Of a stretch of 64,000 nucleotides of DNA, positions 28,404 through 36,448 are shown one piece after another. Numbering within the stretch: position 1 is the stretch's first letter; each line of letters opens with the position of its first letter. The translations under genes and the position numbers were made by a program. Source of the DNA: Lactobacillus sp. ESL0677 (GTDB lineage: Bacteria > Bacillota > Bacilli > Lactobacillales > Lactobacillaceae). The notes under the pieces are model-generated. The model was not told where the DNA came from, searched no databases, and saw only the letters and a program-made list of their open reading frames with translations. The DNA lies in contig NZ_CP113946.1 of assembly GCF_029392875.1 (NCBI RefSeq), positions 930,001 through 994,000 of the forward strand, in the 5' to 3' direction.

Positions 28404-29801
28404 ATGACTAGTTTACTACAAGATTTACAGCTTTTGTTAGATAATTTAACTACTGATACTAATAAGTTGCTGGACTGTCAGCTTACTTTCGATGATGTCT
28501 TAGAAACATTCATGCAGGAATTGCGCCATTGGGGTTTAAAGCTAATTGGTTCTTATTTTGAGCAGCTTGATGCTAGTTATAAGCAGTTGCCTAGTCGCAA
28601 AAAGCAGTATGAAGTTAAAGCCATGCGTACATGTATTAAGCAGACTTTGTATGGGCAATTAACTTTTAAGCGTACTTATTACCAAGATAAACAAGACCAA
28701 CATTATTTCTTTTGGCTTGATCAAGCCTTAGCTTTCACCAAGTATAGCCGGATGACCTTAGGCTTTAAGGCGGCTGTTTTAGAAAACGTAGCTAAATATC
28801 ATTATCAGGAAGCCATTGATCTGCTTAAGTACAGTGAAATCCATTCTAAAACAACGGTCATGAATATTGTTCATCGTGAAGGTCAGCTATTGCCTAATCA
28901 ACCTGATCAGGTGCAACCACGAAATAAGCAAATTGTTTACTTAGAAGCTGATGAAGATCATGTCGCCTTTCAAGACGGCAGTAATCATTTTATGAAGTTG
29001 GTGTACTTACACGAAGGTTATGATGACAGTCAAAAACGCCATCACTTAATTCAGCCCAAATATTTTACTGGTACTTATGCTGGTATGGCCAATGAACAGC
29101 TGTGGGACGAGGTGCTATGTTATTTAGAAGCCAATTATCCCCAGGCTAAGCAGTTTTATCTTGCTGGTGATGGTGCGCCTTGGATTAAGGCGGGCGCTAA
29201 ATATCTACCTAACTGTAAGTTTGTCTTGGATCGCTTTCATTTGTTAAAGTATTGCCGTCAAGCCGCTGTTAATACTAAGGCAGCTGCTGCTTATCGCTTA
29301 TATCATTGGGCTTTAACCGGTCAGCGGGACAAAGTAGAATTATACTTTGAAACTCGCTTTAGTGATCCCGACTTAACATCAACGCAAATTGCCGCTCTTA
29401 ACCAAGCTAAAACTTATCTATTAGGTAATTGGCAGGCAATTTTAAATACGCAAGAAGCAGCTTATCAGCGTTGCACCGCTGAAGGCCACATCAGTCATTA
29501 TTTTTCAGAGCGGCTGAGTTCAAGACCAATGGGCTGGAGTAAGGTAGGAGCTGAAAGTGTAGCCAGAAGCATTATCTTCCAGTTAAATGGCGGCGATATT
29601 AGCCAATATTTGCTTAACGAGCAACGAAAAGCTGCTAAAGAGCAAAGAATTAGACAAGTAGACCATCGTTTTAAGGCAAAGAACAGACCGTATTATGAGC
29701 ATTTTCAAGCAGACTTTGGCGAAACGGCCAAGACACATTATTGGAATCAAGGGATCATTAATGGTGGGCAGATATTTGATTTACCCGAGCAAATAATTTA
29801 A
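28404..29801 (+). CDS. ISLre2-family transposase (UPF0236)
   Basis: A 465-residue transposase with an N-terminal helical region, a central segment FYLAGDGAPWIKAGAKYLPNCKFV-type typical of the family (only part quoted: LAGDGAPWIK, then VLDRFHLLKYC) with the likely catalytic Asp residues, and a C-terminal MGWSKVGAESVARS stretch. The frame is uninterrupted, so the element is probably functional. Confidence 0.9.
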   Translation: MTSLLQDLQLLLDNLTTDTNKLLDCQLTFDDVLETFMQELRHWGLKLIGSYFEQLDASYKQLPSRKKQYEVKAMRTCIKQTLYGQLTFKRTYYQDKQDQHYFFWLDQALAFTKYSRMTLGFKAAVLENVAKYHYQEAIDLLKYSEIHSKTTVMNIVHREGQLLPNQPDQVQPRNKQIVYLEADEDHVAFQDGSNHFMKLVYLHEGYDDSQKRHHLIQPKYFTGTYAGMANEQLWDEVLCYLEANYPQAKQFYLAGDGAPWIKAGAKYLPNCKFVLDRFHLLKYCRQAAVNTKAAAAYRLYHWALTGQRDKVELYFETRFSDPDLTSTQIAALNQAKTYLLGNWQAILNTQEAAYQRCTAEGHISHYFSERLSSRPMGWSKVGAESVARSIIFQLNGGDISQYLLNEQRKAAKEQRIRQVDHRFKAKNRPYYEHFQADFGETAKTHYWNQGIINGGQIFDLPEQII

Positions 29802-29869
29802 AAGCGAAAACTACAAATAGCAGCAGGTAAAGGCTTAAAGTTTATTACCCACAAAAAGTTGACACTAAC

Positions 29870-29878
29870 AGAAAAGCT
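29870..29878. repeat. Right target-site duplication of the IS (AGAAAAGCT)
   Basis: Exact copy of 28295-28303, immediately right of the element. The next two bases (AA) complete the ancestral TAA stop of the LapA-domain gene. Confidence 0.88.
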
Positions 29879-29886
29879 AATAAATC

Positions 29887-29959
29887 TTGATTTATTTATC
29901 ATTCAATAGTATCATTAACACACGTGAGGTAATTTAGGCACTTTTATTAGTGTCCTAAA
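29887..29959 (+). promoter_or_regulatory. rpmF promoter and 5' leader hairpin
   Basis: TTGATT (29887-29892), a 17-base spacer and TATCAT (29910-29915) form a good promoter, starting near 29922. Eleven bases later TTTAGG-CAC (29933-29941) pairs with GTG-T-CCTAAA (29950-29959) around an 8-base loop. It may stabilise the mRNA or act as a regulatory site. Confidence 0.55.
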
Positions 29960-29991
29960 ACTTAAATCTACAATAAAGGAGATCAATTTAA

Positions 29992-30183
29992 ATGGCAGTT
30001 CCTAAGAGACATACTTCTAAGCAAAAGAAACGTTCACGTCGTGGCCATATCAAGTTAGCTGTTCCAGCAATGCATTACGATGCAACTACTGGTGAATACC
30101 GTTTGAGTCACCGTGTTTCACCTAAAGGTTATTACAAGGGTCGTCAAGTGGTTAACGAAACTAGCGCTAGCGACAACAACTAA
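29992..30183 (+). CDS. rpmF: 50S ribosomal protein L32, zinc-free form
   Basis: A 63-residue ribosomal protein that begins [19 protein letters not shown]. Many L32 proteins have a four-cysteine zinc ribbon; this one has no cysteine at all, so it is the zinc-independent form. AAAGGAG precedes the ATG and a terminator follows, making it a single-gene unit. Confidence 0.95.
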   Translation: MAVPKRHTSKQKKRSRRGHIKLAVPAMHYDATTGEYRLSHRVSPKGYYKGRQVVNETSASDNN

Positions 30184-30184
30184 T

Positions 30185-30219
30185 TAAAGGACACCGAAAT
30201 TTTTGGTGTCTTTTTTTTG
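30185..30219 (+). terminator. Terminator of rpmF
   Basis: AAAGGACACC and GGTGTCTTTTTTTT form a hairpin with a long T run. Confidence 0.9.
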
Positions 30220-30249
30220 CCTCAAATTTTTATAGAAAGAAAAAAGATT

Positions 30250-31797
30250 ATGAAATTAGTATTTTTACATTCTAGTGATATTCATGGTTATTTACTAGCG
30301 ACGGATTATCAGACAAATACGGATTATGATGCTCCTTTTGGTTTAAGTCGAGTTGCTAGTGCCATTAAAGCAGAACAGGCAAAATATGGTGCTGAAAACG
30401 TGATTGTGACTGATGCGGGTGATTGCCTGCAGGGAGCACCTTTAGCTTCCTACGTCCATAATGCGGGCACAAAACTGGCGCTTAAGCAATATACAGATGT
30501 TTATAATGCTATTGGTTATGACGCACGAGTTTTAGGCAATCATGATTTTAACTATGGTCTAGATTATCTAAGGTACTATGTTGCACAAAATACGGCGCCA
30601 ATGTTAAATGCTAATATTTTAAATCAAAACACTAATGAGCCAGCATTTGGCCAGGCTTATCGCGTAATCGAAAAGCACGGGGTTAAGGTGGGACTAATTG
30701 GAATTACCACCCAGTACATTCCGCATTGGGAACCAGCAGACCATGTTGCTGGGTTAAAATTTACTTCCGCCTTTGCTGAGGTTAAGCATTACGCCCAAAT
30801 TTTACGTCCCCAAGTTGACGTTTTAGCGGTTATTTATCACGGCGGGTTTGAAGATGATCCCCAAACGGGTAGTGAGATTATGCCGCATAATGGCGAAAAT
30901 GAAGGCGCTAAAATTTTAGCGCAAATCCCTGAAGTTGATGTCTTTTTAACCGGCCACCAGCACCAAAAAATGCAAATGGTAGTTAATCAGACCGCTATTG
31001 TCCAACCAGGTTATCGCGGCGAGGCCGTTGGTAAGGTAGTGCTCAACATTGACGATACAACTAAAAAAATCACGTCAATGACAACTGAGCTGATTACGAC
31101 CAAGGACTTTGCAGCAGATCAGACAGTTGATAACTTAACCGAAGCGCTGGATCAAAAAACGCAAAGTTGGTTAGATCAACCGATTGCCACACTGAGTGAG
31201 CCAGCACCGATTGGTGATGCCACCAAGGCAAGGCTAGAGGGGGCACCGTTTATTAACTTGCTGCAGGCAATGCAGCTATATTTTACTGGGGCTGATATTT
31301 CTGCAACTGCGGTAATGAGCGAAACAGCCAAGGGCTTCGGCAAACAAGTGACCATGCGGGATATTTTGCTTAATTATCCGTATTCTAACCAGTTATGTAA
31401 GGTGAAATTAACTGGCCGCGCGTTACGCCGTGTGATTGAACACAGTTTGTCATTTTTGACTAAAGATGCTGCGGGTAAAGTTGCATTTTTGCCAGAAAAA
31501 CGGGCGTTTCTCTTTAACTTTGATGTTTTTTATCCTGTAAAGTATGAAGCAGATATTGCACGCCCAGTTGGTCAGCGCCTGACTAAATTGGAATTAAATG
31601 GCCATCCCATTGAGGACGAACACACCTATTACCTGGCCGTTAACAATTATCGTGTAATGGGTGGCGGCTTTTATCCTGAGTACAGCCCAGATAAAATTGA
31701 AGAAATTTCTGATAAGGATTACGTACAAATGTTTCAGGAATTTTTAACAAGTGGGCAAGTTAAAGTTGACACACAAGCTAATTATCATTTCTTTTAG
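30250..31797 (+). CDS. Metallophosphoesterase, 5'-nucleotidase / cyclic phosphodiesterase family
   Basis: A 515-residue UshA-like enzyme. The N-terminal calcineurin-like domain has SSDIHGY (about 7-13), DAGDCLQG, GNHDFNYG and GHQHQ metal motifs, followed by the 5'-nucleotidase C-terminal substrate domain (about 330-500). The start at 30250 gives no signal peptide and there is no LPxTG anchor, so it should act in the cytoplasm, unlike secreted UshA. The substrate (nucleotide or nucleotide sugar) is not readable. Confidence 0.87.
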   Translation: MKLVFLHSSDIHGYLLATDYQTNTDYDAPFGLSRVASAIKAEQAKYGAENVIVTDAGDCLQGAPLASYVHNAGTKLALKQYTDVYNAIGYDARVLGNHDFNYGLDYLRYYVAQNTAPMLNANILNQNTNEPAFGQAYRVIEKHGVKVGLIGITTQYIPHWEPADHVAGLKFTSAFAEVKHYAQILRPQVDVLAVIYHGGFEDDPQTGSEIMPHNGENEGAKILAQIPEVDVFLTGHQHQKMQMVVNQTAIVQPGYRGEAVGKVVLNIDDTTKKITSMTTELITTKDFAADQTVDNLTEALDQKTQSWLDQPIATLSEPAPIGDATKARLEGAPFINLLQAMQLYFTGADISATAVMSETAKGFGKQVTMRDILLNYPYSNQLCKVKLTGRALRRVIEHSLSFLTKDAAGKVAFLPEKRAFLFNFDVFYPVKYEADIARPVGQRLTKLELNGHPIEDEHTYYLAVNNYRVMGGGFYPEYSPDKIEEISDKDYVQMFQEFLTSGQVKVDTQANYHFF

Positions 31798-31838
31798 ACG
31801 TAAAAACCGCTAGCCAAAGCAGCTAGCGGTTTTTAAAT
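31798..31838. terminator. Bidirectional terminator
   Basis: AAAAACCGCTAGC and GCTAGCGGTTTTT form a 13-bp stem, which serves the convergent nucleotidase and DUF2929 genes. Confidence 0.92.
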
Positions 31839-31844
31839 TCAAAA

Positions 31845-32051
31845 TTATTTAAGCTTGGTAAAATTACTTTTATCTTTACTTGAATGAGCGGTAATTGTTG
31901 GTATGATTGCCGCAAACAAAACACCAAAGATTATACCAACAATCACGGCATCTTGTAAATTAAAGACGTTCTGTGTTAACGGTGCAGCGATAAAACCCAC
32001 GATTAACATGTAGACAACGCTCCAACAGATAGTCACTATATAACGACCCAT
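31845..32051 (-). CDS. DUF2929 family small membrane protein (YjzD-like)
   Basis: A 68-residue protein with two membrane helices (about 3-22 and 32-52) and a charged C-terminal tail. The pattern MGRYIVTICWSVVY fits DUF2929; B. subtilis YjzD is the relative I recall. The ATG at 32051 has GAGGG before it; a longer frame up to 32108 lacks such a site. It is divergent from dnaE. Function is unknown. Confidence 0.72.
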   Translation of the reverse strand: MGRYIVTICWSVVYMLIVGFIAAPLTQNVFNLQDAVIVGIIFGVLFAAIIPTITAHSSKDKSNFTKLK

Positions 32052-32162
32052 AGTAGTTCCCTCTTTCATATATAGTAGAATTTTAGCAAAATTTATGTGC
32101 TTTTTCAAACTAAAAAATTAGTTTTTGGTATACTGATTTTAGAAGAAAGGTGGAGCTTAAAG

Positions 32163-35100
32163 ATGAAAATCGCCGCATTACAAAATATTAGCTCATTCAC
32201 ATTGCTTGCTAGTCCAATTAAAGTTAAGGACTTACTGCAAGCGGCAAAGGAGCAGGGGTATGAGGCTGTTGCATTAACGGATATTAATTTTACTTACGGA
32301 TTGGTTAATTTTTATGAATTGGCGCAAAAAGTGGGTATTAAGCCGCTATTGGGGATGCAGCTGCGACTTAATGGCTTAATTGACAGTGCCCACCAATATG
32401 ACTTAATTGCTCTGGCCAAGTCAGATGCAGGTTACCGTAATCTGTTGCGATTATCAAGTGCAATTAACTTGTTAACTGAGAATGGAACTAATCAAAAGAT
32501 TTTAACTTTAACTGAATTAACGAAGTACTTAGGTGAATTAGTATTAATTGTTCCGGCTAATGACCGCAGTGAATTGGTTCACTTACAAGAGCAGCAGGAG
32601 CAGTTAGGGAATGATTTTGTTCGCCAGCTACTTAAGTTAGTGCCGCAATCGAGTGCGCTTTATTTAGGCGTGTATGCTTCACGCCACCAAGAAAATTATC
32701 TTGCTTATGTTCAAGCTCTAGCAAAGCAGTTTTCTCTTTCCACGGTTGCTGTGGAAGATACTCGCTATTTGAAACCAAATGAACAGTTTTTGCGGCGGAC
32801 ACTGCAGGCAATTAAAACAGGAACAGTTTTGCAAGATACCGAGGAAATAGCCAAGCAAAAAGGGTCGCACTTTTTAGCATCAACTCAGGAGTTAAGTGCT
32901 CGCTATCATGAAATGGGTTTAGACGATGCACTAGTGAATACTTGGCAAATTGCCCAAGATTGCAACGCTAAAGTGATTTTTCGGACGCCAGTTTTGCCCC
33001 AATATAAGCAGCAAAAATTTCCAACTTCGAAGGAATATCTGAATTATTTAGCTCAAAAAGGCTTACAGGCACGGTTTACAAATCTCCCAGTTCCGGCTAA
33101 CTACCAAAAGCAGCTTGATTATGAGCTAGGTGTCATTGACAATATGGGGTTTAATGATTATTTTTTGATTGTTTGGGATGTAATCAATTATTGTCATCGC
33201 GTAGGAATTACCACTGGACCAGGACGTGGTTCCGCTTGTGGCTCTCTAGTATCATATTCTTTAAAAATTACAGAAGTTGATCCAATTCAGTACCATTTGT
33301 TGTTCGAACGCTTTTTAAATCCAGCAAGACACGAAATGCCAGATATTGATTTGGATATTCCAGACAATCGGCGTGATGATGTAATTAAGTACATGTTCCA
33401 AAAATACGGCATGGATCATGCGGCGCAGATTTTAACCTTTGGCACGCTAGCTGCTAAACAGGTCTTACGTGATACGGGGCGCGTATTTGGCTTAAGTGAG
33501 GTTGAATTAACTAAGTGGTCGAATAGTGTTCCCTTTGCCAAGGGTAAGATTACGCTGCAAGATGCTTATAAACAGTCAACGAAGATGCGTCTGTTAGTTG
33601 GTGCGAGTGCGAAAAATAAATTACTGTTTCAAACGGCTAGTAGACTAGAAGGCTTGCCACGACATTATTCAATTCATGCGGCCGGACTGGTAATTAGTGA
33701 TAATTCAATTGCTGGTATCTCTGGTTTACAAACGGGTCAGCTAGGGATCCCAGTTACCCAGCAAACTAAAAAATACGTTGAAGCACTTGGCTTATTAAAG
33801 ATTGACTTTTTAGGTTTACGTAATTTAACGATTTTGGGCGATACGCTGGACTTGATTGCCCAGCAGGGGGAAAAAATCGACCCTAATCAGATTCCACTAG
33901 ATGATCCCCAGACAATGACGGCATTTCAGCAAGGAAATACCGACTTGGTTTTCCAATTTGAGTCAGGCGGAATTAGGCAGGTTTTGCGCGAATTACACCC
34001 AGATAATTTTGAGGATTTAGTAGCAGTTAACGCTCTTTACCGTCCGGGTCCAATGCAAAATATCCAAACTTTTATCGCTCGGAAAAGGGGTAAGCAGAAA
34101 GTTACTTATCCTGATCCAACTTTGAAGACGATTTTAGCACCGACATACGGCATCTTAGTCTATCAAGAGCAAGTAATGCAGACAGCACAAGTGCTAGCCG
34201 GTTTTTCATTAGGCGAAGCCGATATTTTGCGGCGGGCAATGTCCAAAAAGAAGCAAGATGTCATTGAACAAGAGCGGGCAAAGTTTATTGCGGGTGCGGT
34301 TAAAAAAGGTCATGCTAAAGAAGTCGCTAGCCGAGTTTACAATTATATTGAACAGTTTGCCAATTATGGTTTTAACCGTTCGCATGCAGTGGCCTATACC
34401 AAGATTGCCTTTTGGCTGGCGTATTTAAAGGTTCATTATCCAGCTGAGTTTTACGCGGCAATGCTTAATTCGAATAGTGGCAGCCGTTTGAAGTTAAGTG
34501 ATTACGTGATGCGTGCTCAAGAGGCCGGTACCAAGATTTTGCCGCCCGACATTAACCACAGTACTTTGGATTATCAGGTCATTAATGGCAGGATTTTGGT
34601 CAGTTTGAAGGCAGTTAAGGGTGTGCGGCTGGATCTATTAAAAGAAATTATTCAAGTTAGAAGGCAAAAGTCATTTGCTTCACTTGATGACTTCTTGCGG
34701 CGAATTGATGTGAAGTTTATTAAGGTAAAAGTCATTCAGGCGTTAATTCAGGCAGGATGTTTTGATCACTTGTATCCTAACCGTAAAAAACTGCTAGCAA
34801 ATAGTCAGGAAATCATTGAAAACGTTGAACTGACAGGACAGAACATCGCTCTTTCTGAAAGTTTAGGTGGTGTTCCGATGAAGGAAGTTCCCGAAGCCAC
34901 TAATGTGGAAAAGGCAGAAATGGAAAATGAAGTTCTCGGTTTTTCAACTAAGACTTCACCACTAGTTGCTGCGCAAAAATACGCGGAACAGTTTAATGCT
35001 CGCCCACTGCGTGATTTTGCAATTAATGAAACGGGGATAGCTGTTGGCAAACTACTGAATTTAAAATTGATTCGAACCAAAAAGGGTAGCACGATGGCTT

Positions 35101-35291
35101 TTGCTACTTTTACTGACTCAACTGACAGACAAGAAATTGTTATTTTTCCTAATGTTTATGAAAAAGTGCAGGATAATCTAAAAGTTGGTAATGTTTATCT
35201 TTTGGGAATTAGAATTCAAAATGACCGTTATGACTCAAGTAAAAAGCAGTATATTTTAACTAATTTAAAGGCGATTAATTTTAAAGGTTAA
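32163..35291 (+). CDS. dnaE: DNA polymerase III alpha subunit DnaE
   Basis: The DnaE-type replicative polymerase of Firmicutes, thought to extend primers before hand-off to PolC. The ATG at 32163 with AAAGGTGG upstream gives 1042 residues. The catalytic palm segment PDIDLDIPDNRR and the finger, tandem HhH and OB domains are present. The N-terminal PHP domain has no histidine in its first about 75 residues (LQNISSF, LTDINF), so its metal site is lost. TATACT near 32129 is the likely -10. Confidence 0.94.
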   Translation: MKIAALQNISSFTLLASPIKVKDLLQAAKEQGYEAVALTDINFTYGLVNFYELAQKVGIKPLLGMQLRLNGLIDSAHQYDLIALAKSDAGYRNLLRLSSAINLLTENGTNQKILTLTELTKYLGELVLIVPANDRSELVHLQEQQEQLGNDFVRQLLKLVPQSSALYLGVYASRHQENYLAYVQALAKQFSLSTVAVEDTRYLKPNEQFLRRTLQAIKTGTVLQDTEEIAKQKGSHFLASTQELSARYHEMGLDDALVNTWQIAQDCNAKVIFRTPVLPQYKQQKFPTSKEYLNYLAQKGLQARFTNLPVPANYQKQLDYELGVIDNMGFNDYFLIVWDVINYCHRVGITTGPGRGSACGSLVSYSLKITEVDPIQYHLLFERFLNPARHEMPDIDLDIPDNRRDDVIKYMFQKYGMDHAAQILTFGTLAAKQVLRDTGRVFGLSEVELTKWSNSVPFAKGKITLQDAYKQSTKMRLLVGASAKNKLLFQTASRLEGLPRHYSIHAAGLVISDNSIAGISGLQTGQLGIPVTQQTKKYVEALGLLKIDFLGLRNLTILGDTLDLIAQQGEKIDPNQIPLDDPQTMTAFQQGNTDLVFQFESGGIRQVLRELHPDNFEDLVAVNALYRPGPMQNIQTFIARKRGKQKVTYPDPTLKTILAPTYGILVYQEQVMQTAQVLAGFSLGEADILRRAMSKKKQDVIEQERAKFIAGAVKKGHAKEVASRVYNYIEQFANYGFNRSHAVAYTKIAFWLAYLKVHYPAEFYAAMLNSNSGSRLKLSDYVMRAQEAGTKILPPDINHSTLDYQVINGRILVSLKAVKGVRLDLLKEIIQVRRQKSFASLDDFLRRIDVKFIKVKVIQALIQAGCFDHLYPNRKKLLANSQEIIENVELTGQNIALSESLGGVPMKEVPEATNVEKAEMENEVLGFSTKTSPLVAAQKYAEQFNARPLRDFAINETGIAVGKLLNLKLIRTKKGSTMAFATFTDSTDRQEIVIFPNVYEKVQDNLKVGNVYLLGIRIQNDRYDSSKKQYILTNLKAINFKG

Positions 35292-35325
35292 ATATTTTTT
35301 TGCTTAAGTGTTAACAAGTAAGCAT

Positions 35326-35339
35326 TGTTAACGCTAACA
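35326..35339. promoter_or_regulatory. cre-like catabolite site upstream of pfkA
   Basis: TGTTAACGCTAACA differs at one position from the CcpA site consensus TGWAANCGNTNWCA and is a near-perfect palindrome. It lies about 66 bases upstream of the extended -10 TGT-TAAAAT (35402-35410). A second TGTTAAC occurs 17 bases earlier, at 35309. CcpA control of pfk-pyk is known in lactic acid bacteria; activation rather than repression is expected but not shown here. Confidence 0.6.
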
Positions 35340-35457
35340 TCTGAAAAGACCGCTAAATCAGGAAAAATAATCGTTTTTTGTGAGATTTTTTACTAAAAAA
35401 ATGTTAAAATCTAAATGATGTGAGAAATTACACAATAAATCTTGATGAGGTGAATTC

Positions 35458-36417
35458 ATGAAACGAATTGGTATTTTAACCAGTGGCGGGGATGCTCCAG
35501 GAATGAACGCAGCGATTAGGGCTGTTACTAAAACTGCGATTCATCACGGACTTGGCGTCGTTGGTATTCGTTATGGTTTTGCCGGGTTAGTTGCTGGTGA
35601 TTTTATTCCGCTTACTGCGGAAGATGTTGACCACAAAATAAGTTTAGGTGGCACATTCCTTTATAGTGCTCGCTACCCAGAATTTGCGCAAGAAGAAGTG
35701 CAAAAAAAGGGTGTTGAGCAGCTAAAAAAGCATGGCATTGATACTGTTATCGTTATTGGCGGTGACGGTTCATACCATGGTGCATTAGCTTTAACTCGTC
35801 TCGGTATTAATTCAATTGGTCTTCCGGGAACAATTGATAACGATATTCCGTATACTGATTATACAATCGGTTTAGATACCGCATGTACAACCGCAATGCA
35901 AGCAATCGATAAGATTCGCGATACTGCAAGCAGCCACCATCGTGTGTTCATTGTTAATGTGATGGGCCGCGGCTGTGGTGATATTGCAATGCGTGTTGGT
36001 CTTGCTAGTGGTGCCGATGCAATTGTTGTTCCTGAACGCGAATATGATGTTCAAGAAATTGCTGAAACACTGAAACGTGGCTTTGCAGACGGTAAAGATC
36101 ATGGTATTGTCGTATTAGCTGAGGGTGTGATGGATGCTAATGACTTTAAGACTGAACTCTTAAAGTATGGCGATTTCGATGCCCGCGCTAATATTTTAGG
36201 TCATATGCAACGTGGCGGCTCACCGAGCGTTGTTGACCGGATTAACGCCACAAAGATGGGTAATTATGCGGTTAAGTTACTTCTCGATGGTCAAGGCGGT
36301 TTAGCTGTCGGCATGGAGAATAACAAGTTAAGTACGCATGACATCCTTGATTTGTTTGATGAAAAACACCACAGTGATGAAACACTGCTAGATATAAATG
36401 AAGAAATGACTAAATAA
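35458..36417 (+). CDS. pfkA: 6-phosphofructokinase (ATP)
   Basis: Commits fructose-6-phosphate to glycolysis. The 319 residues are the standard bacterial length with [15 protein letters not shown] (about 6-20), GGDGSYHGA, the catalytic PGTIDNDI segment and [15 protein letters not shown] precedes the ATG. It forms an operon with pyk, 31 bases downstream. Confidence 0.97.
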   Translation: MKRIGILTSGGDAPGMNAAIRAVTKTAIHHGLGVVGIRYGFAGLVAGDFIPLTAEDVDHKISLGGTFLYSARYPEFAQEEVQKKGVEQLKKHGIDTVIVIGGDGSYHGALALTRLGINSIGLPGTIDNDIPYTDYTIGLDTACTTAMQAIDKIRDTASSHHRVFIVNVMGRGCGDIAMRVGLASGADAIVVPEREYDVQEIAETLKRGFADGKDHGIVVLAEGVMDANDFKTELLKYGDFDARANILGHMQRGGSPSVVDRINATKMGNYAVKLLLDGQGGLAVGMENNKLSTHDILDLFDEKHHSDETLLDINEEMTK

Positions 36418-36448
36418 TTAGCCGATTTTTTGGGGAGATTTTTACATA

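Larger units (their letters stand above)
28304..29869 (+). mobile_element. Complete ISLre2-family insertion sequence, 1566 bp
   Basis: The ends are imperfect inverted repeats: 28304-28328 and the reverse complement of 29845-29869 agree at 20 of 25 positions, both beginning GTTAG and sharing TTTGTGGG. A perfect 9-bp direct repeat (AGAAAAGCT) flanks the element, which fits the 9-bp duplication I recall for ISLre2. It carries one intact transposase frame and looks able to move. Such elements are common in L. helveticus and relatives. Confidence 0.9.

Noticed and set aside
28309..29991. Possibility that the transposase gene is frameshifted or that the region hides cargo genes
   Set aside because: The transposase frame is continuous for 465 codons and the element ends are only about 70-100 bases outside it, leaving no room for cargo.
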